The notes under the pieces were generated by a model. The model was not told where the DNA came from. It worked only from the letters and a program-made list of their open reading frames with translations, and searched no databases. From Mycolicibacterium sp. P9-64 (GTDB lineage: Bacteria; Actinomycetota; Actinomycetes; Mycobacteriales; Mycobacteriaceae), in assembly GCF_008329605.1 (NCBI RefSeq), contig NZ_NPKO01000002.1, positions 248,001 to 312,000 on the forward strand: DNA of 64,000 bases, given 5' to 3'. The position numbers and the translations under genes were made by a program. Shown here piece by piece: positions 27,639 through 36,666 of this stretch. The stretch's first letter is position 1. Each line of letters opens with the position of its first letter.

Positions 27639-28957
27639 AGTTGGTACTCCTTCACGAGATTGGTGCGCAGGGCTTCGGGCAACAGGTCACCGTGCGCGGC
27701 CACGAGGTCGTCGCACAGTGCCCAGATCTGATCGACGGTCAACGTCGCGGCGGTGTTCGGATCGACCATTGCGGCCGCCCGGACCAGGCGCGGGTCGCCG
27801 TCGACGGCGGCGCGGACCGCAAGCTCCACCGGGTTGAGGAAGCCGCGGTTGAGCGCCGCGCACTGCGGCGGCAGGTCGCCGACCTTCATCGGGTGCGCGC
27901 CAAGCGAGTCGATCACGGTGGGAACTTCGACGGCCACACCGTCGGGCAGGTTGGTGATCAGGCCAGAGTTGACGACGTTGGCGGAGATGACGCGACGGGT
28001 CCCGGTCTCGAGGGAGTGGATGACCTGTGGTGCGTACTCGGTGGAGCCGGTGTCGATGTCGAGTGTCGTGCTCTCGGTCAGTTCCGCACGCACACGGGCA
28101 TATTCGGCGAGATTTGCCTCGCTGATCGAGACGTACTCACCGACGTTTATCCGCAGTCGGTCGACCTCGCCGGGGTGGTGCAGGTACCACGGGACGTACT
28201 CGCTGGAGTGCTCGCTGGTCTCGGTGGGGTAGTAGCCGAGACGGCGGTACATGTCGACCCGCACCCGGCGGCGAAGCTCCGGATCGGTGGCGATGCGTTG
28301 GTCGAGAAGGGGATACAGGTTCTGGCCGCCGCGCTCCCAGCGCAGTACCCAGGCCTGATGGTTGACGCCTGCCGACCAGTACGACACCTCGTCGTACGGC
28401 ACGTCGATCAGCTCACACAGGCCGACCATCGTCCAGTAGACCGAATGGCAGAGGCCGAGCACCTTGAGCTTGGGGGCGACGTGGCCGAGGAACGTGACGT
28501 TCATGGCCATGGGGTTGGTGTAGTTGAGCAACCACGCGTCGGGGCACACCTGCGCCATGTCCTCGGCGATCGAGGCCAGCACGGGGAACGTCCGCAGGCC
28601 GCGGAAGATGCCACCGATGCCGATCGTGTCGGCGATGGTCTGGTTCAGCCCGTACTTCGCGGGGATGTCGAAGTCCCGCACCGTCGCCTCGTGCATGCCG
28701 ACCTGGATGACGTTGATGACGTAGTCGGCGCCTTCGAGAGCCCTCCGACGATCGGTGGTGGCGACCACCTCTGGCTGCGCACCCGCGGCCCGTGCGGTGG
28801 CGTGCGCAATGGCCTCCGCGGTCTCGAGGCGCTCGGTGTTGATGTCGTGCAGCACGACACGAACCGATCCGAGCTCGGGGAAGGACAGGATGTCGCCGAG
28901 CAGCTCTCGGGTGAACTCGACGCTGCCGGCTCCGATGATGACGATCGTCGGCTTCAT
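27635..28957 (-). CDS. Glycoside hydrolase family 4, alpha-galactosidase (MelA-like)
   Basis: 440-residue NAD- and Mn-dependent glycosidase that cleaves by an oxidation-elimination route inside the cell. NAD-binding start IVIIGAGSVEF; metal ligands Cys in GLCHSVYW and His in GVNHQAW; LLNYTNPMAMN is the conserved GH4 motif. The sequence follows E. coli MelA closely in DFEVCK/DFDIPAKYGL-QTIADT and GGI-R-LRT, favouring alpha-galactosidase over 6-phospho-glycosidase. ATG at 28957 has GAGGAA upstream and overlaps the upstream gene as ATGA. It would release galactose or galactosamine units from imported glycosides. Confidence 0.87.
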   Translation of the reverse strand: MKPTIVIIGAGSVEFTRELLGDILSFPELGSVRVVLHDINTERLETAEAIAHATARAAGAQPEVVATTDRRRALEGADYVINVIQVGMHEATVRDFDIPAKYGLNQTIADTIGIGGIFRGLRTFPVLASIAEDMAQVCPDAWLLNYTNPMAMNVTFLGHVAPKLKVLGLCHSVYWTMVGLCELIDVPYDEVSYWSAGVNHQAWVLRWERGGQNLYPLLDQRIATDPELRRRVRVDMYRRLGYYPTETSEHSSEYVPWYLHHPGEVDRLRINVGEYVSISEANLAEYARVRAELTESTTLDIDTGSTEYAPQVIHSLETGTRRVISANVVNSGLITNLPDGVAVEVPTVIDSLGAHPMKVGDLPPQCAALNRGFLNPVELAVRAAVDGDPRLVRAAAMVDPNTAATLTVDQIWALCDDLVAAHGDLLPEALRTNLVKEYQL

Positions 28958-29895
28958 GCCTGGTTCCTCGCGGGTTCCTCGACTGCGGGTGTCATGGCCT
29001 CGCCGCGTTTCTCGTCGCTGTAGACCATCAGCGTCGAGCCGACGAGCGCCAGCACGATGCCGACCGCGCCGTAGGGGGTGGGCAACGTCTGATAGGCGAT
29101 CAGCGAGATGACGATGGTCAGCGCCGGGGCGAGGGCATTGGTGGTCGGAGCCACGATGGTGGCCTTGCCTCGGGACAGGGCCATCACCAGGAACAGCGCA
29201 CCGACGGCGTTGAGGAGCTGCGTCGCCGCCGTCAGTACTGGTGCCTCCCAGGGAAAGTCGGTCGGGATGCCGCCGAGGGAGATCAGGGCGACCGGAATCA
29301 GAGCGAGTCCGCTGATCGCCATCCAGCCGAACGTGGTGGCTTCGTTGACCCCGATCGTCGCGGTCTTGCGCATGAAGTAGGCCTGCACGCCCCAGGCCAC
29401 GCAGATCAGGATCGCCAGTGGCAGCCACGGGCCCGATGAACCGTCCGACGATGCGCTGGTGATGCTGAACAGCACGATGGCGGCGAGCGCTGCGACGAGT
29501 CCGACGGCTGCCAGTGGGCTGATGCGCTCCCTCAGCAAGACCATCGCCATTACCACCGTGATCGCAGGCGAGATCGACACGATCGGGAAGATGAGGTATG
29601 CCGGGCCCATGGTCAGCGCTTGAAAGAGCAGCAGTTGGCCGCCCGCGCCGGTGAGGCCGATCAGCAGCCCGTAGATCGTGGCTTGGGGGCGCCGGTCGAA
29701 GCGTTGGCCGCGCAGTGCAAAGACGGCCGGAATGATCATCGTCAGGGCCCAGATGCTGTAGATCATCTCGTCGGGGTAGCCGTACTTCGTCGCGGGAAGC
29801 GCGGAGAACGCACCCCAGACGCCCCAGAACAGGACGAGCAGCGCGGCGTAGAAGATCCAGCTGCGGCTACGTGTGGCAGTCGGCGCATCGGTCAT
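28954..29895 (-). CDS. EamA/DMT-superfamily transporter
   Basis: 313-residue, ten-helix drug/metabolite transporter with two EamA repeats. The first repeat ends in SISPAITVVMAMVLLRERIS, the second in APTTNALAPALTIVISL. ATG at 29895 has GAGGTG seven bases upstream; an alternative ATG at 29919 would overlap the kinase stop as ATGA, like its neighbours. Its place inside a sugar operon suggests export or import of a pathway compound, but substrate cannot be read from sequence. Confidence 0.85.
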   Translation of the reverse strand: MTDAPTATRSRSWIFYAALLVLFWGVWGAFSALPATKYGYPDEMIYSIWALTMIIPAVFALRGQRFDRRPQATIYGLLIGLTGAGGQLLLFQALTMGPAYLIFPIVSISPAITVVMAMVLLRERISPLAAVGLVAALAAIVLFSITSASSDGSSGPWLPLAILICVAWGVQAYFMRKTATIGVNEATTFGWMAISGLALIPVALISLGGIPTDFPWEAPVLTAATQLLNAVGALFLVMALSRGKATIVAPTTNALAPALTIVISLIAYQTLPTPYGAVGIVLALVGSTLMVYSDEKRGEAMTPAVEEPARNQA

Positions 29896-29915
29896 GGTGA
29901 CTTCACCTCTTCGGA

Positions 29916-30920
29916 TCATGTTCGGGGTGTTGCGAGTTGATGGAGGGCATTGCTGGTGAGCGGTTGGCCGCTGTGCTTGGCGGCGTAGATGGCCGCACCA
30001 ACGGCGGGATCGAGGAGCGGCGTGTGCAGGTCGAACTTCGCGGGCAGCCGTTGCAGGGCAGCGCGGAACAGGGCGAGGTACCCGTCATCGGAGAACATTC
30101 CGCCCGAGTAGGACACCGGCACTGGTTCGTCGTCACCGAAACCAACCAGCACACGCGTGGTTTCGATGATCGTCGCGAGCTCGTCGGCGCCGAGCGCCAA
30201 GATGCGCGCAGACGTCTCGTCGTTCTGGCGGGCGGCTTCGCAGACCGTGGTCGCCAGGGCGGCGATGGAGGTGCGATTGCCGCCCCACTTCTCGATGACG
30301 AGGCTGACGGCGTCGAGGTCGCTGGTGATCTCCAACCGCGCCCGCATCAGGTCATAGAGCGGCCCGCGCGCAAGCCTGCCGTCGCTCATCCGGCTGAACG
30401 CGTTCAAACCCTGCGCGGCAACCCAATACGCGGAACCCTCGTCACCGAACAGCTCACCCCAGCCACCGACCCGGTGGCCGGTGCCTTCGCGTTCCCCGTA
30501 GGTCATCGACCCCGTGCCGCTGATGACGTTGATGCCGTCCTCGCCTGCCAGAGAGCCGGCCCATCCGCAGACCATGTCGTTGTTGCAGCTGTAGCGGTCG
30601 TGGCCGAGGACGCGCCGTGGGACGGCGTCGAGTTGCTCGATGTCGTCGCTGGCCTCGCCGTATCCGGGAATGCCGAAGAACGCGGCGTCGATGTCGGACG
30701 TCTCGATGCCCGCCTGCCCGCAGATGTCGGTGACACCCTGGGCCAGAACGCGTTCGACGACGTCGAACCCGTCGTTGAAGTAGTACGACGTGGGCGCGGT
30801 GGCGCGGGCCAGCACGTGGCCGGTGTCGTCGATGAGCGCAAAAGCGGTCTTCGACCCTCCGCCGTCAACCCCGAGATAACGAGCCACGCTGGGCCCATTG
30901 CTCTTCGCGCAAGCGCTCAT
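29916..30920 (-). CDS. BadF/BadG/BcrA-type sugar kinase (N-acetylglucosamine-kinase-like)
   Basis: 334-residue ASKHA-fold ATPase of the BadF/BadG/BcrA/BcrD group that contains N-acetylhexosamine kinases. Phosphate-1 motif YLGVDGGGSKTAFALID, phosphate-2/glycine motif VISGTGSMTYG, and GGWGELFGDEGSAYWV near the sugar site. The conserved Cys/Asn stretch YSCNNDMVCGWAGSL is also family typical. Lies 6 bp after the SIS gene. Inferred role: 6-phosphorylation of galactosamine or a related hexosamine made by the glycosidase. Confidence 0.85.
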   Translation of the reverse strand: MSACAKSNGPSVARYLGVDGGGSKTAFALIDDTGHVLARATAPTSYYFNDGFDVVERVLAQGVTDICGQAGIETSDIDAAFFGIPGYGEASDDIEQLDAVPRRVLGHDRYSCNNDMVCGWAGSLAGEDGINVISGTGSMTYGEREGTGHRVGGWGELFGDEGSAYWVAAQGLNAFSRMSDGRLARGPLYDLMRARLEITSDLDAVSLVIEKWGGNRTSIAALATTVCEAARQNDETSARILALGADELATIIETTRVLVGFGDDEPVPVSYSGGMFSDDGYLALFRAALQRLPAKFDLHTPLLDPAVGAAIYAAKHSGQPLTSNALHQLATPRT

Positions 30921-30926
30921 CGCCAG

Positions 30927-32054
30927 TCACCGTCCCATCGGGTAGATCGTCACTCCACGCACGACGCGACTGACTTCGCCTGCGGGGAAGGGGTTGTCCG
31001 GCGTCTTGCCGTACTCCAATGAGGTGAACAGCGCGAGATACTGCGCAAACACCAAGTACGCCAACGACACCGACGAGTCATTGAGACCGCTGAGGCCGGG
31101 CAGCACGGTGGCGTGGCCCAACTCGGACGGGATCGGCTCGGCGCTGATCACCGTGACGCCGTCGGGCCCGAGTTGGGCGCGGATCTCGGCGATGATGTCG
31201 AGGTCGTAGCGTCGCGTGTGGGGATCAGTCGAGACGTACACCACGACGAGGGTGTCGCCGTCGAGTACCGACTTGGGTCCGTGCCGGAAGCCAAGGGGGG
31301 AGTCGAAGTACGTCACCACCTCGCCTGCGGTCAATTCCAGTAGCTTGAGCGCTGATTCGCGGGCAAGCCCCTCCAGCGGTCCGCTGCCCAGGTACACGAA
31401 CCGCTGCTTCTTCGACTTCGCCAGAGCCCGGATGTCGGGCTGGAGATCGATGACGTGCTCGGCGGCGAGGGCGAGGGCGAGGGCATCGGATGGCTGGGCC
31501 GGGCCGAGCAGCAGCAGGGCCGACAACAACATCGAGGTGAGGCTGGAGGTCATCGCGAAGCCGCTGTCGTTGGTGCGCTCGGGCATGTAGACGACCAGCG
31601 AGTTCGCGCGGTCACCGTGCCTGCGGCCGAGCTCTCCCGCGCGGTCGCAGGTGAGGATGAGGTGCCAGACGTCGTCGACGAGTTCGTCTGCGAGTTCGGT
31701 GGTCGCGACACTTTCCGGGCTGTTACCCGACCGGCCGAACGACACCAGCAGTGTCGGGGTGTGGCGCTCCAGGTGGTCGAGCGGGCTGGCCACGATGTCC
31801 GTGGTCGCGACGGCGTCGACACGACGGTTGAGGTGTCTGCGAAGGGCGGGGGCGGCGATCTCCCCGGCGAACGCCGAGCTGCCTGCTCCGGTCAGGATCA
31901 CCCGGAGATCGGGGCGACTCGCAACGTCGCGCAGGAACTCCGCGGCGCGCTCATCGGGGCGGGCCGCGACCTCCCGCCACGCGTCGGGCTGTTGCCCGAT
32001 CTCGAGAATCGTTGCGCCGCCGTCTTCTTGGGCGGGAATGGGGGTGTTAATCAT
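30927..32054 (-). CDS. agaS: SIS-domain ketose/aldose isomerase-deaminase (AgaS-like)
   Basis: 375-residue protein with two SIS domains, the arrangement of AgaS and of the GlmS isomerase half. The first domain carries VILTGAGSSAFAGEI and SFGRSGNSPES; the second carries VYLGSGPLEGLARESALKLLELTAGEV and the signature FDSPLGFRHGPKSV. AgaS deaminates and isomerises galactosamine-6-phosphate to tagatose-6-phosphate. The gene overlaps gatZ by 8 bp. Together with the aldolase pair this defines an aga-type pathway. Confidence 0.88.
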   Translation of the reverse strand: MINTPIPAQEDGGATILEIGQQPDAWREVAARPDERAAEFLRDVASRPDLRVILTGAGSSAFAGEIAAPALRRHLNRRVDAVATTDIVASPLDHLERHTPTLLVSFGRSGNSPESVATTELADELVDDVWHLILTCDRAGELGRRHGDRANSLVVYMPERTNDSGFAMTSSLTSMLLSALLLLGPAQPSDALALALAAEHVIDLQPDIRALAKSKKQRFVYLGSGPLEGLARESALKLLELTAGEVVTYFDSPLGFRHGPKSVLDGDTLVVVYVSTDPHTRRYDLDIIAEIRAQLGPDGVTVISAEPIPSELGHATVLPGLSGLNDSSVSLAYLVFAQYLALFTSLEYGKTPDNPFPAGEVSRVVRGVTIYPMGR

Positions 32055-33348
32055 CGACCTCTCCAGTAGTGCCGCATGCGCGGGCGTAGGGGCGCAGGGC
32101 GTCGCGTACCCGGTCGATGACCAGTGCCTGCGCGGTGGATTCGAGCCTGCCGGTGCGTATCCGGTCGTACTGGACGGGCAGGAACTGGCTGATCAAGGGC
32201 AACGGTATGCCCGTGCGGTCGAGGTTGGCCAGCAGTGTCTGGCGCGCAGCCTCGATCTCGTCGACGGCCCAGTAGTACCTCAACCGGTCGCTGTAGCTGT
32301 ACCGGCGGGCAGTGCGATCCCCATCCGAGTAGTAGCCCTGCCAGTACGTGGGATCGTCCAGCATGCGGCGCTCGATGACCTCGATCAGGTTCGACCGTGA
32401 CGGCTCCGCGACGAGCTCCGACTCGATGTGCGCGAGCGCGAACAGTGCCTCCCGCATCGCGAATGTCAGTGCGGGACCGACCTTCAAGATCGCCCAGTGG
32501 TCCTCAACCAACTCACGAAGTTGCGCCGGGCGCTGGTAGTCGGTGGAATGCGCCTCGAACACCAAGTTGTCCTCGGTGTCGAGGACGCGGCGCAGCTCGG
32601 CGGTGGCGTCGCGCCGATAGTCGAAGACGGCCTGGTGGTCGAACTCGACGCCGGGCTGCACCACCAGCGCGACGATGCGAGGCCACACGTGGCCGAGGTC
32701 GAGTTCGTCGAAGGCTGCACGGTGCGCAGCGATGGTGCGCCGTGCGCGGTCGGCCGGTGTCGGGGTGAGCTGGTGCAGCGTCTCGTGCGCTCCACCGGGG
32801 ACGGGCACCTCCGTGCCGATGACGTACACCGGGGCGTCGATCCCGGCGCGGTGCGCGGCGTCTTCGGCGACCCGCAACAGCCGGGCGGTGCGGCTTGCCA
32901 CCGTCTCGTCGGGAAGTGCCGCGGGATCGTCGGCGCACGACATGCTGCAGTCCAGGTGGATCTTCGAGTAGCCGGCCTCGACGTAGCTGGCGACTAGCAC
33001 GTCGGCCTTTTCCATTGCGGCGCTGGCAGATTCGTGCTGCCAGCGGTTGGGGCCGAGGTGATCACCACCGAGGACGACGCGCTCGCGTGCGAGGCCCGAC
33101 TGGTCGGCGATTCCGAGAACCAGGTCACGGAATCCGGCAGGGCGCAGGCCGGTGTAGCCGCCGAACTGGTCGACCTGGTTGGAGGTGGCCTCGATCAGGA
33201 CGTAGCTTCCGTCGGCATCGGCCTGCTCGATGGCCGCCTGCACGACGGTCGGGTGGGCCGAGCACACCGAGTAGATGCCGACGGCGTCGCCGGCCTTGTG
33301 CCGACGGATCGTCTCGGCGAGCAGATTCGTTCGTAGTGCAACGTTCAT
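32047..33348 (-). CDS. gatZ: D-tagatose-bisphosphate aldolase, non-catalytic subunit (GatZ/KbaZ)
   Basis: 433-residue subunit needed for stability and full activity of GatY/KbaY-type aldolases; some comparative-genomic work has proposed a tagatose-6-phosphate kinase role for the family. Hallmarks: GIYSVCSAHPTVVQAA, LIEATSNQVDQFGGYTG, LGGDHLGPNRWQ, HLDCSMSCADD and YVIGTEVPVPGGA. ATG at 33348 overlaps the aldolase stop as ATGA, fitting 1:1 assembly. No separate PfkB-type tagatose-6-phosphate kinase is in the operon. Confidence 0.92.
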   Translation of the reverse strand: MNVALRTNLLAETIRRHKAGDAVGIYSVCSAHPTVVQAAIEQADADGSYVLIEATSNQVDQFGGYTGLRPAGFRDLVLGIADQSGLARERVVLGGDHLGPNRWQHESASAAMEKADVLVASYVEAGYSKIHLDCSMSCADDPAALPDETVASRTARLLRVAEDAAHRAGIDAPVYVIGTEVPVPGGAHETLHQLTPTPADRARRTIAAHRAAFDELDLGHVWPRIVALVVQPGVEFDHQAVFDYRRDATAELRRVLDTEDNLVFEAHSTDYQRPAQLRELVEDHWAILKVGPALTFAMREALFALAHIESELVAEPSRSNLIEVIERRMLDDPTYWQGYYSDGDRTARRYSYSDRLRYYWAVDEIEAARQTLLANLDRTGIPLPLISQFLPVQYDRIRTGRLESTAQALVIDRVRDALRPYARACGTTGEVDD

Positions 33349-34226
33349 CGCGCGACACGCTCCCCGGCGACGGCCAGACACAGCTGGGCAACGGCGTCGC
33401 TGATCGCGTCGCGGCCCGCCGTGAGGAACGCACGCGGGTCGGTTGCGACGGGGGTGAGCGCCTGCCGGATCGCGCCCGTGTAGGCGACGTTGAGCGCGGT
33501 CCCGACGTTGACCTTGCGGATGCCTGCGCGAATGGCGAGGCGGAGTTGGTCGTCGGGCACACCCGAGGAACCGTGCAGCACCAGGGGCACGCGCGTCCCA
33601 CCACCGACGGCCGAGGCGATCGCGTCGATCAACTCGATGTCGAGCGTCGCGTCGCGGGTGGTCATCGCGTGCGAGCTGCCCACCGCAACGGCCAGTCCGT
33701 CGACGGCGGTCTCGGCGGCGAAGGCTGCCGCCTCGGCAGGATCCGTGCGGGCACCGGGTGCGTGCGCGTCCTTGTGCTGGCCGTCCTTGCCGCCGACCTC
33801 GCCGAGTTCGGCCTCCACCCACAGGCCGGCGGCATGCGCGCGCTCGCTCAACGTGCGGGTCCGCTCGACGTTGTCGCGGTAGGGCAGGTGAGCGGCGTCG
33901 ATCATGATCGAGGAGGCCCCGAGGTTTGCGGCGATCTCGATGGCGTCGTTGATCAGCGCGACGTCCTGGAAGTGGTCGAGGTGGATCGACAACGGGACCG
34001 AGGAGTGGGTGGCAATCTGCGCGCAGGCCGCGAGCAGCGGCGCGATTCGTCCGCCGTGGAACCGGATCGTGTTCTCGCTGAGCTGCAACACCGCGGCGAC
34101 GCGGGCCCGCTCGGCCCCGTCGGCAATGCCCTCGGCGTGCTCGAGGGTGATCACGTTGAACGCGAGGACGGCGGTGCCCGTCTCGGCTGCCGACGCGACG
34201 AGATCGGCGGTGGCGGCGAGGGTCAC
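33345..34226 (-). CDS. gatY: Class II tagatose/fructose-bisphosphate aldolase (GatY/KbaY)
   Basis: 293-residue zinc aldolase that would split tagatose-1,6-bisphosphate into DHAP and glyceraldehyde-3-phosphate. Catalytic Asp84 and zinc His85 lie in IHLDHFQD; the other ligands are in GSSHAM and LHGSSG. GTG at 34226 has ACGAGGTG upstream. First gene of the operon and divergent from the DeoR regulator across 138 bp. The KDGQHKDAHAPGARTDPAEAA loop matches class II enzymes with a flexible zinc-site loop. Confidence 0.9.
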   Translation of the reverse strand: MTLAATADLVASAAETGTAVLAFNVITLEHAEGIADGAERARVAAVLQLSENTIRFHGGRIAPLLAACAQIATHSSVPLSIHLDHFQDVALINDAIEIAANLGASSIMIDAAHLPYRDNVERTRTLSERAHAAGLWVEAELGEVGGKDGQHKDAHAPGARTDPAEAAAFAAETAVDGLAVAVGSSHAMTTRDATLDIELIDAIASAVGGGTRVPLVLHGSSGVPDDQLRLAIRAGIRKVNVGTALNVAYTGAIRQALTPVATDPRAFLTAGRDAISDAVAQLCLAVAGERVAR

Positions 34227-34320
34227 GGTGCCACCTCGTGCTGCGGCCTTGGCGTGTGGAGCATGCGTCGATCATGAGAAGATCGCTCAAAGCGCGCAAT
34301 GGCAATCGGCGAAACGCTCA

Positions 34321-34338
34321 GGAAAACTGACTGTTTCC
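34321..34338. promoter_or_regulatory. Possible DeoR-type operator between gatY and its regulator
   Basis: GGAAA (34321-34325) and TTTCC (34334-34338) form a small inverted repeat in the 138-bp divergent region, which also holds two CGCTCA elements (34285 and 34313 areas). GAAA/TTTC-rich sites are typical for AgaR-like DeoR proteins. Weak evidence on its own. Confidence 0.35.
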
Positions 34339-34364
34339 CTTATCGCCCGAAGGAGCCGTCAGCG

Positions 34365-35150
34365 ATGTCGATCAAGCGCACCGACCGCATGCGCGAGGTT
34401 CTCGCCCTGCTGCGCGACCGCGGTGAGGTCGCCTCTGCCGTGCTGCAGGGCGAACTGCGAGTGTCAGCGGCGACCCTGCGTCGCGATCTCAGCGAGCTCG
34501 AAGATCAAGGGCTGCTGGTGCGGACCCACGGCGGCGCCAGGGCCCTGGACCCGAGCGGCAGCGAGATCCCCGTGCGGCTACGCGATCACCGGATGATCGC
34601 CATCAAACGCCGGATCGCCCAGCACGCAGCAGCTTTGGTGCCGCCAGGACCCCAAGCGGTTGCGCTCACCGGAGGCGTCACGACCGGCGAGGTGGCCAGA
34701 GCCCTCAAGGGCCGGCCGACCATGACGATCGTGACGAACTCGCTCACGATTGCCGCCGACTGCGCCGTCGACGCGCACATGAAGGTGATCATGACCGGGG
34801 GCCTGGTGCGGGCGAATTCCCTTGAGGCAGTTGGCCCGATGTCCGAGCACGCGTTTCAGGTCATCACCGTCGGCACCGCGATCCTCGGTGCCGACGGGAT
34901 GTCCGCAGAGATCGGGGCGACCACCTTCGACGAGGCCGAGGCCCGCACGTCAATTGCCATGGCCGCCAACGCACAACGTGTCGTCGTCGCAGTCGACGGT
35001 TCCAAGATCGGCAAGGTCACCTTCGCGAAGATGGTCGCGCTGAGCGACATCGATCATCTGGTGACCGACTCCACTGCCGACCCCCATCAGTTGGACACGA
35101 TCGCCGCGGCAGGTGTCCGGGTCCACGTGGTCGACGTGGGAGATGCCTGA
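34365..35150 (+). CDS. DeoR-family transcriptional regulator
   Basis: 261-residue repressor of sugar catabolism. N-terminal winged helix with the DeoR signature (LQGELRVSAATLRRDLSELEDQGLLVRTHGG) and a C-terminal sugar-phosphate sensor (TGGVTTGEVARAL, VGTAILGADGMSAEIGATTFDEAEA). ATG at 34365 has AAGGAG upstream. Divergent from the ten-gene aldolase-transport operon, so it most likely controls it in response to a phosphorylated sugar such as tagatose-6- or galactosamine-6-phosphate. Confidence 0.9.
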   Translation: MSIKRTDRMREVLALLRDRGEVASAVLQGELRVSAATLRRDLSELEDQGLLVRTHGGARALDPSGSEIPVRLRDHRMIAIKRRIAQHAAALVPPGPQAVALTGGVTTGEVARALKGRPTMTIVTNSLTIAADCAVDAHMKVIMTGGLVRANSLEAVGPMSEHAFQVITVGTAILGADGMSAEIGATTFDEAEARTSIAMAANAQRVVVAVDGSKIGKVTFAKMVALSDIDHLVTDSTADPHQLDTIAAAGVRVHVVDVGDA

Positions 35151-35154
35151 GGCC

Positions 35155-36003
35155 CTACGTGGTCAGGCCCGAGTCGCGAATCGCCTCGGCCAGCGGCTCG
35201 AGCACGGCCGGGGTCAAGGGCGGCGGCAGGTAGATGATCGCGAGATCCAGCCCCTCCTTGCCAAGCGCGGCGGCCTCGTCGACCACCTTTGCGTAGTCGT
35301 GGTCCTCGCTGAGCCGGACGTGCGAAGAGAGGGTGATCTCCTTCGGATCGCGGCCGATGTCCGCGCACCGCGCATGCAGGACGTCGCGCTTGTGCGCGAA
35401 CTCCTCCGGCGTGCCACCGACGAAGTTCCAGTGGTCGGCGTACTTGGCGGTCAGCGGCAGGGTGCGCTTCTCGCCGCTGCCACCGATGCAGATCGGTGGG
35501 TGCGGCTGCTGCGGCCCCTTCGGCTCGTTGCGGGCGTCCTTGAGCTGGTAGTACTTGCCGTCGAACGTCGTGGTCTCGTTGGTGAGCAGGCTGGTCAGGA
35601 CCTCGCAGGCCTCCTCGAAGCGGTCGAAGCGCTCCTTGATCGAGCCGAGCTCGATGCCGTAGGCGCCCGATTCCTCCTCGTTCCAGCCTGCGCCGATGCC
35701 GAGCTCGAGGCGACCGTTGGAGATGACGTCGAGTGCGGCGGCCATGTTGGCCAGGACGGCCGGATGCCGGTAGTGAATTCCGGTGACCAGCACGCCAACG
35801 CGCAGGCGCTTCGTGGCCTGGGCCAGCGCGGTCAGGGTTACCCAGCCCTCCAGGCACGGACCGGTGGGGTCGGAGAAGATCGGATAGAAGTGGTCGAACG
35901 TCCAGCCGGACTCGAAGACGTCGATGTCGTCTGCGGTCTGCCAGACCGGCAGCATCTCGGCCCAGGTGGTGTTTTGTGGTGAGGTTTTGAAGGCGAATCG
36001 CAC
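35155..36003 (-). CDS. LLM-class F420-dependent oxidoreductase
   Basis: 282-residue luciferase-like barrel enzyme of the type that uses coenzyme F420 in mycobacteria. Typical features: WTFDHFYPI near the N-terminus, the cis-peptide strand RLRVGVLVTGIHYRHPA, and GRLELGIGAGWNEEESGAYGI. GTG start at 36003. It abuts the DeoR gene convergently, leaving 4 bp, and is not obviously part of the sugar operon. Substrate unknown. Confidence 0.87.
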   Translation of the reverse strand: MRFAFKTSPQNTTWAEMLPVWQTADDIDVFESGWTFDHFYPIFSDPTGPCLEGWVTLTALAQATKRLRVGVLVTGIHYRHPAVLANMAAALDVISNGRLELGIGAGWNEEESGAYGIELGSIKERFDRFEEACEVLTSLLTNETTTFDGKYYQLKDARNEPKGPQQPHPPICIGGSGEKRTLPLTAKYADHWNFVGGTPEEFAHKRDVLHARCADIGRDPKEITLSSHVRLSEDHDYAKVVDEAAALGKEGLDLAIIYLPPPLTPAVLEPLAEAIRDSGLTT

Positions 36004-36076
36004 TCAACCAAGCCTAGACCCGCAACCTGTACGGCGCTCCCGATGAGTTTCGCCCGTGACCCCAGTCGTAATCGGC

Positions 36077-36649
36077 ATGATCGACATGACCTCGGCTTGT
36101 AGGAATGCGACCGCCGTCCTGGCTGCGGTGAACGACGACGCACTCGACGCCAGGACCCCGTGCGAGAAGCTATCGCTGCGGGAGCTGGTCGCCCACCTTG
36201 GCGGGCTCGGTGTGGCGTTTGCCGCGGCCGCGCGCAAGGACCTCGGTGAGCTCACCGATACTCCGCCGGGAGAGAACGGCTACCAATTGGACGACGACTG
36301 GCGCCGCGCATACCCAGCCAACTTGGCCGGGCTCGCCGACGCCTGGCGTGCGCCAGAGGCGTGGGAGGGCATGACGCGCGTTGGCGGCGTGGACCTTCCG
36401 AGCGAGGTGTGCGCGATGGTCGGGCTGACCGAGGTCGTCGTGCACGGCTGGGACGTCGCGCGATCCACCGGGCAGCCGTACGAGGTCGACGACGACGTCG
36501 CGGACGCCGTGCTGGCGCACATCGCATCCTTCGCCGCGGAGGGGCCGGTGGAGGGGTTGTTCGGACCCGCCGTCGCGATCTCCAACGATGCGCCGGCCTT
36601 CGACCGCGCGATCGCGCTGAGCGGACGTGACCCCGGATGGCGGGCCTAA
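36077..36649 (+). CDS. Mycothiol-dependent maleylpyruvate isomerase-like (TIGR03086) protein
   Basis: About 190-residue DinB/MDMPI-fold protein. The metal-site pattern is present as TPCEKLSLRELVAHLGG near residue 50 and VVVHGWDVARSTGQ near residue 130. The family contains mycothiol-dependent enzymes, but most members have no assigned reaction. ATG at 36077 gives the expected start (MTSACRNATAVL); GTG at 36056 is an alternative. It runs into the following PHP gene without a gap. Confidence 0.8.
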   Translation: MIDMTSACRNATAVLAAVNDDALDARTPCEKLSLRELVAHLGGLGVAFAAAARKDLGELTDTPPGENGYQLDDDWRRAYPANLAGLADAWRAPEAWEGMTRVGGVDLPSEVCAMVGLTEVVVHGWDVARSTGQPYEVDDDVADAVLAHIASFAAEGPVEGLFGPAVAISNDAPAFDRAIALSGRDPGWRA

Positions 36650-36666
36650 CCCGCACACTGGAAGGC

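Noticed and set aside
27635..28957. 6-phospho-beta-glucosidase (another GH4 branch)
   Set aside because: Sequence blocks follow MelA, and no PTS that would supply phosphorylated sugars is present.
23401..34226. Recently acquired mobile island
   Set aside because: No integrase, transposase, flanking tRNA or direct repeats, and base composition seems the same as around it; insertion relative to M. tuberculosis may simply be a loss there.
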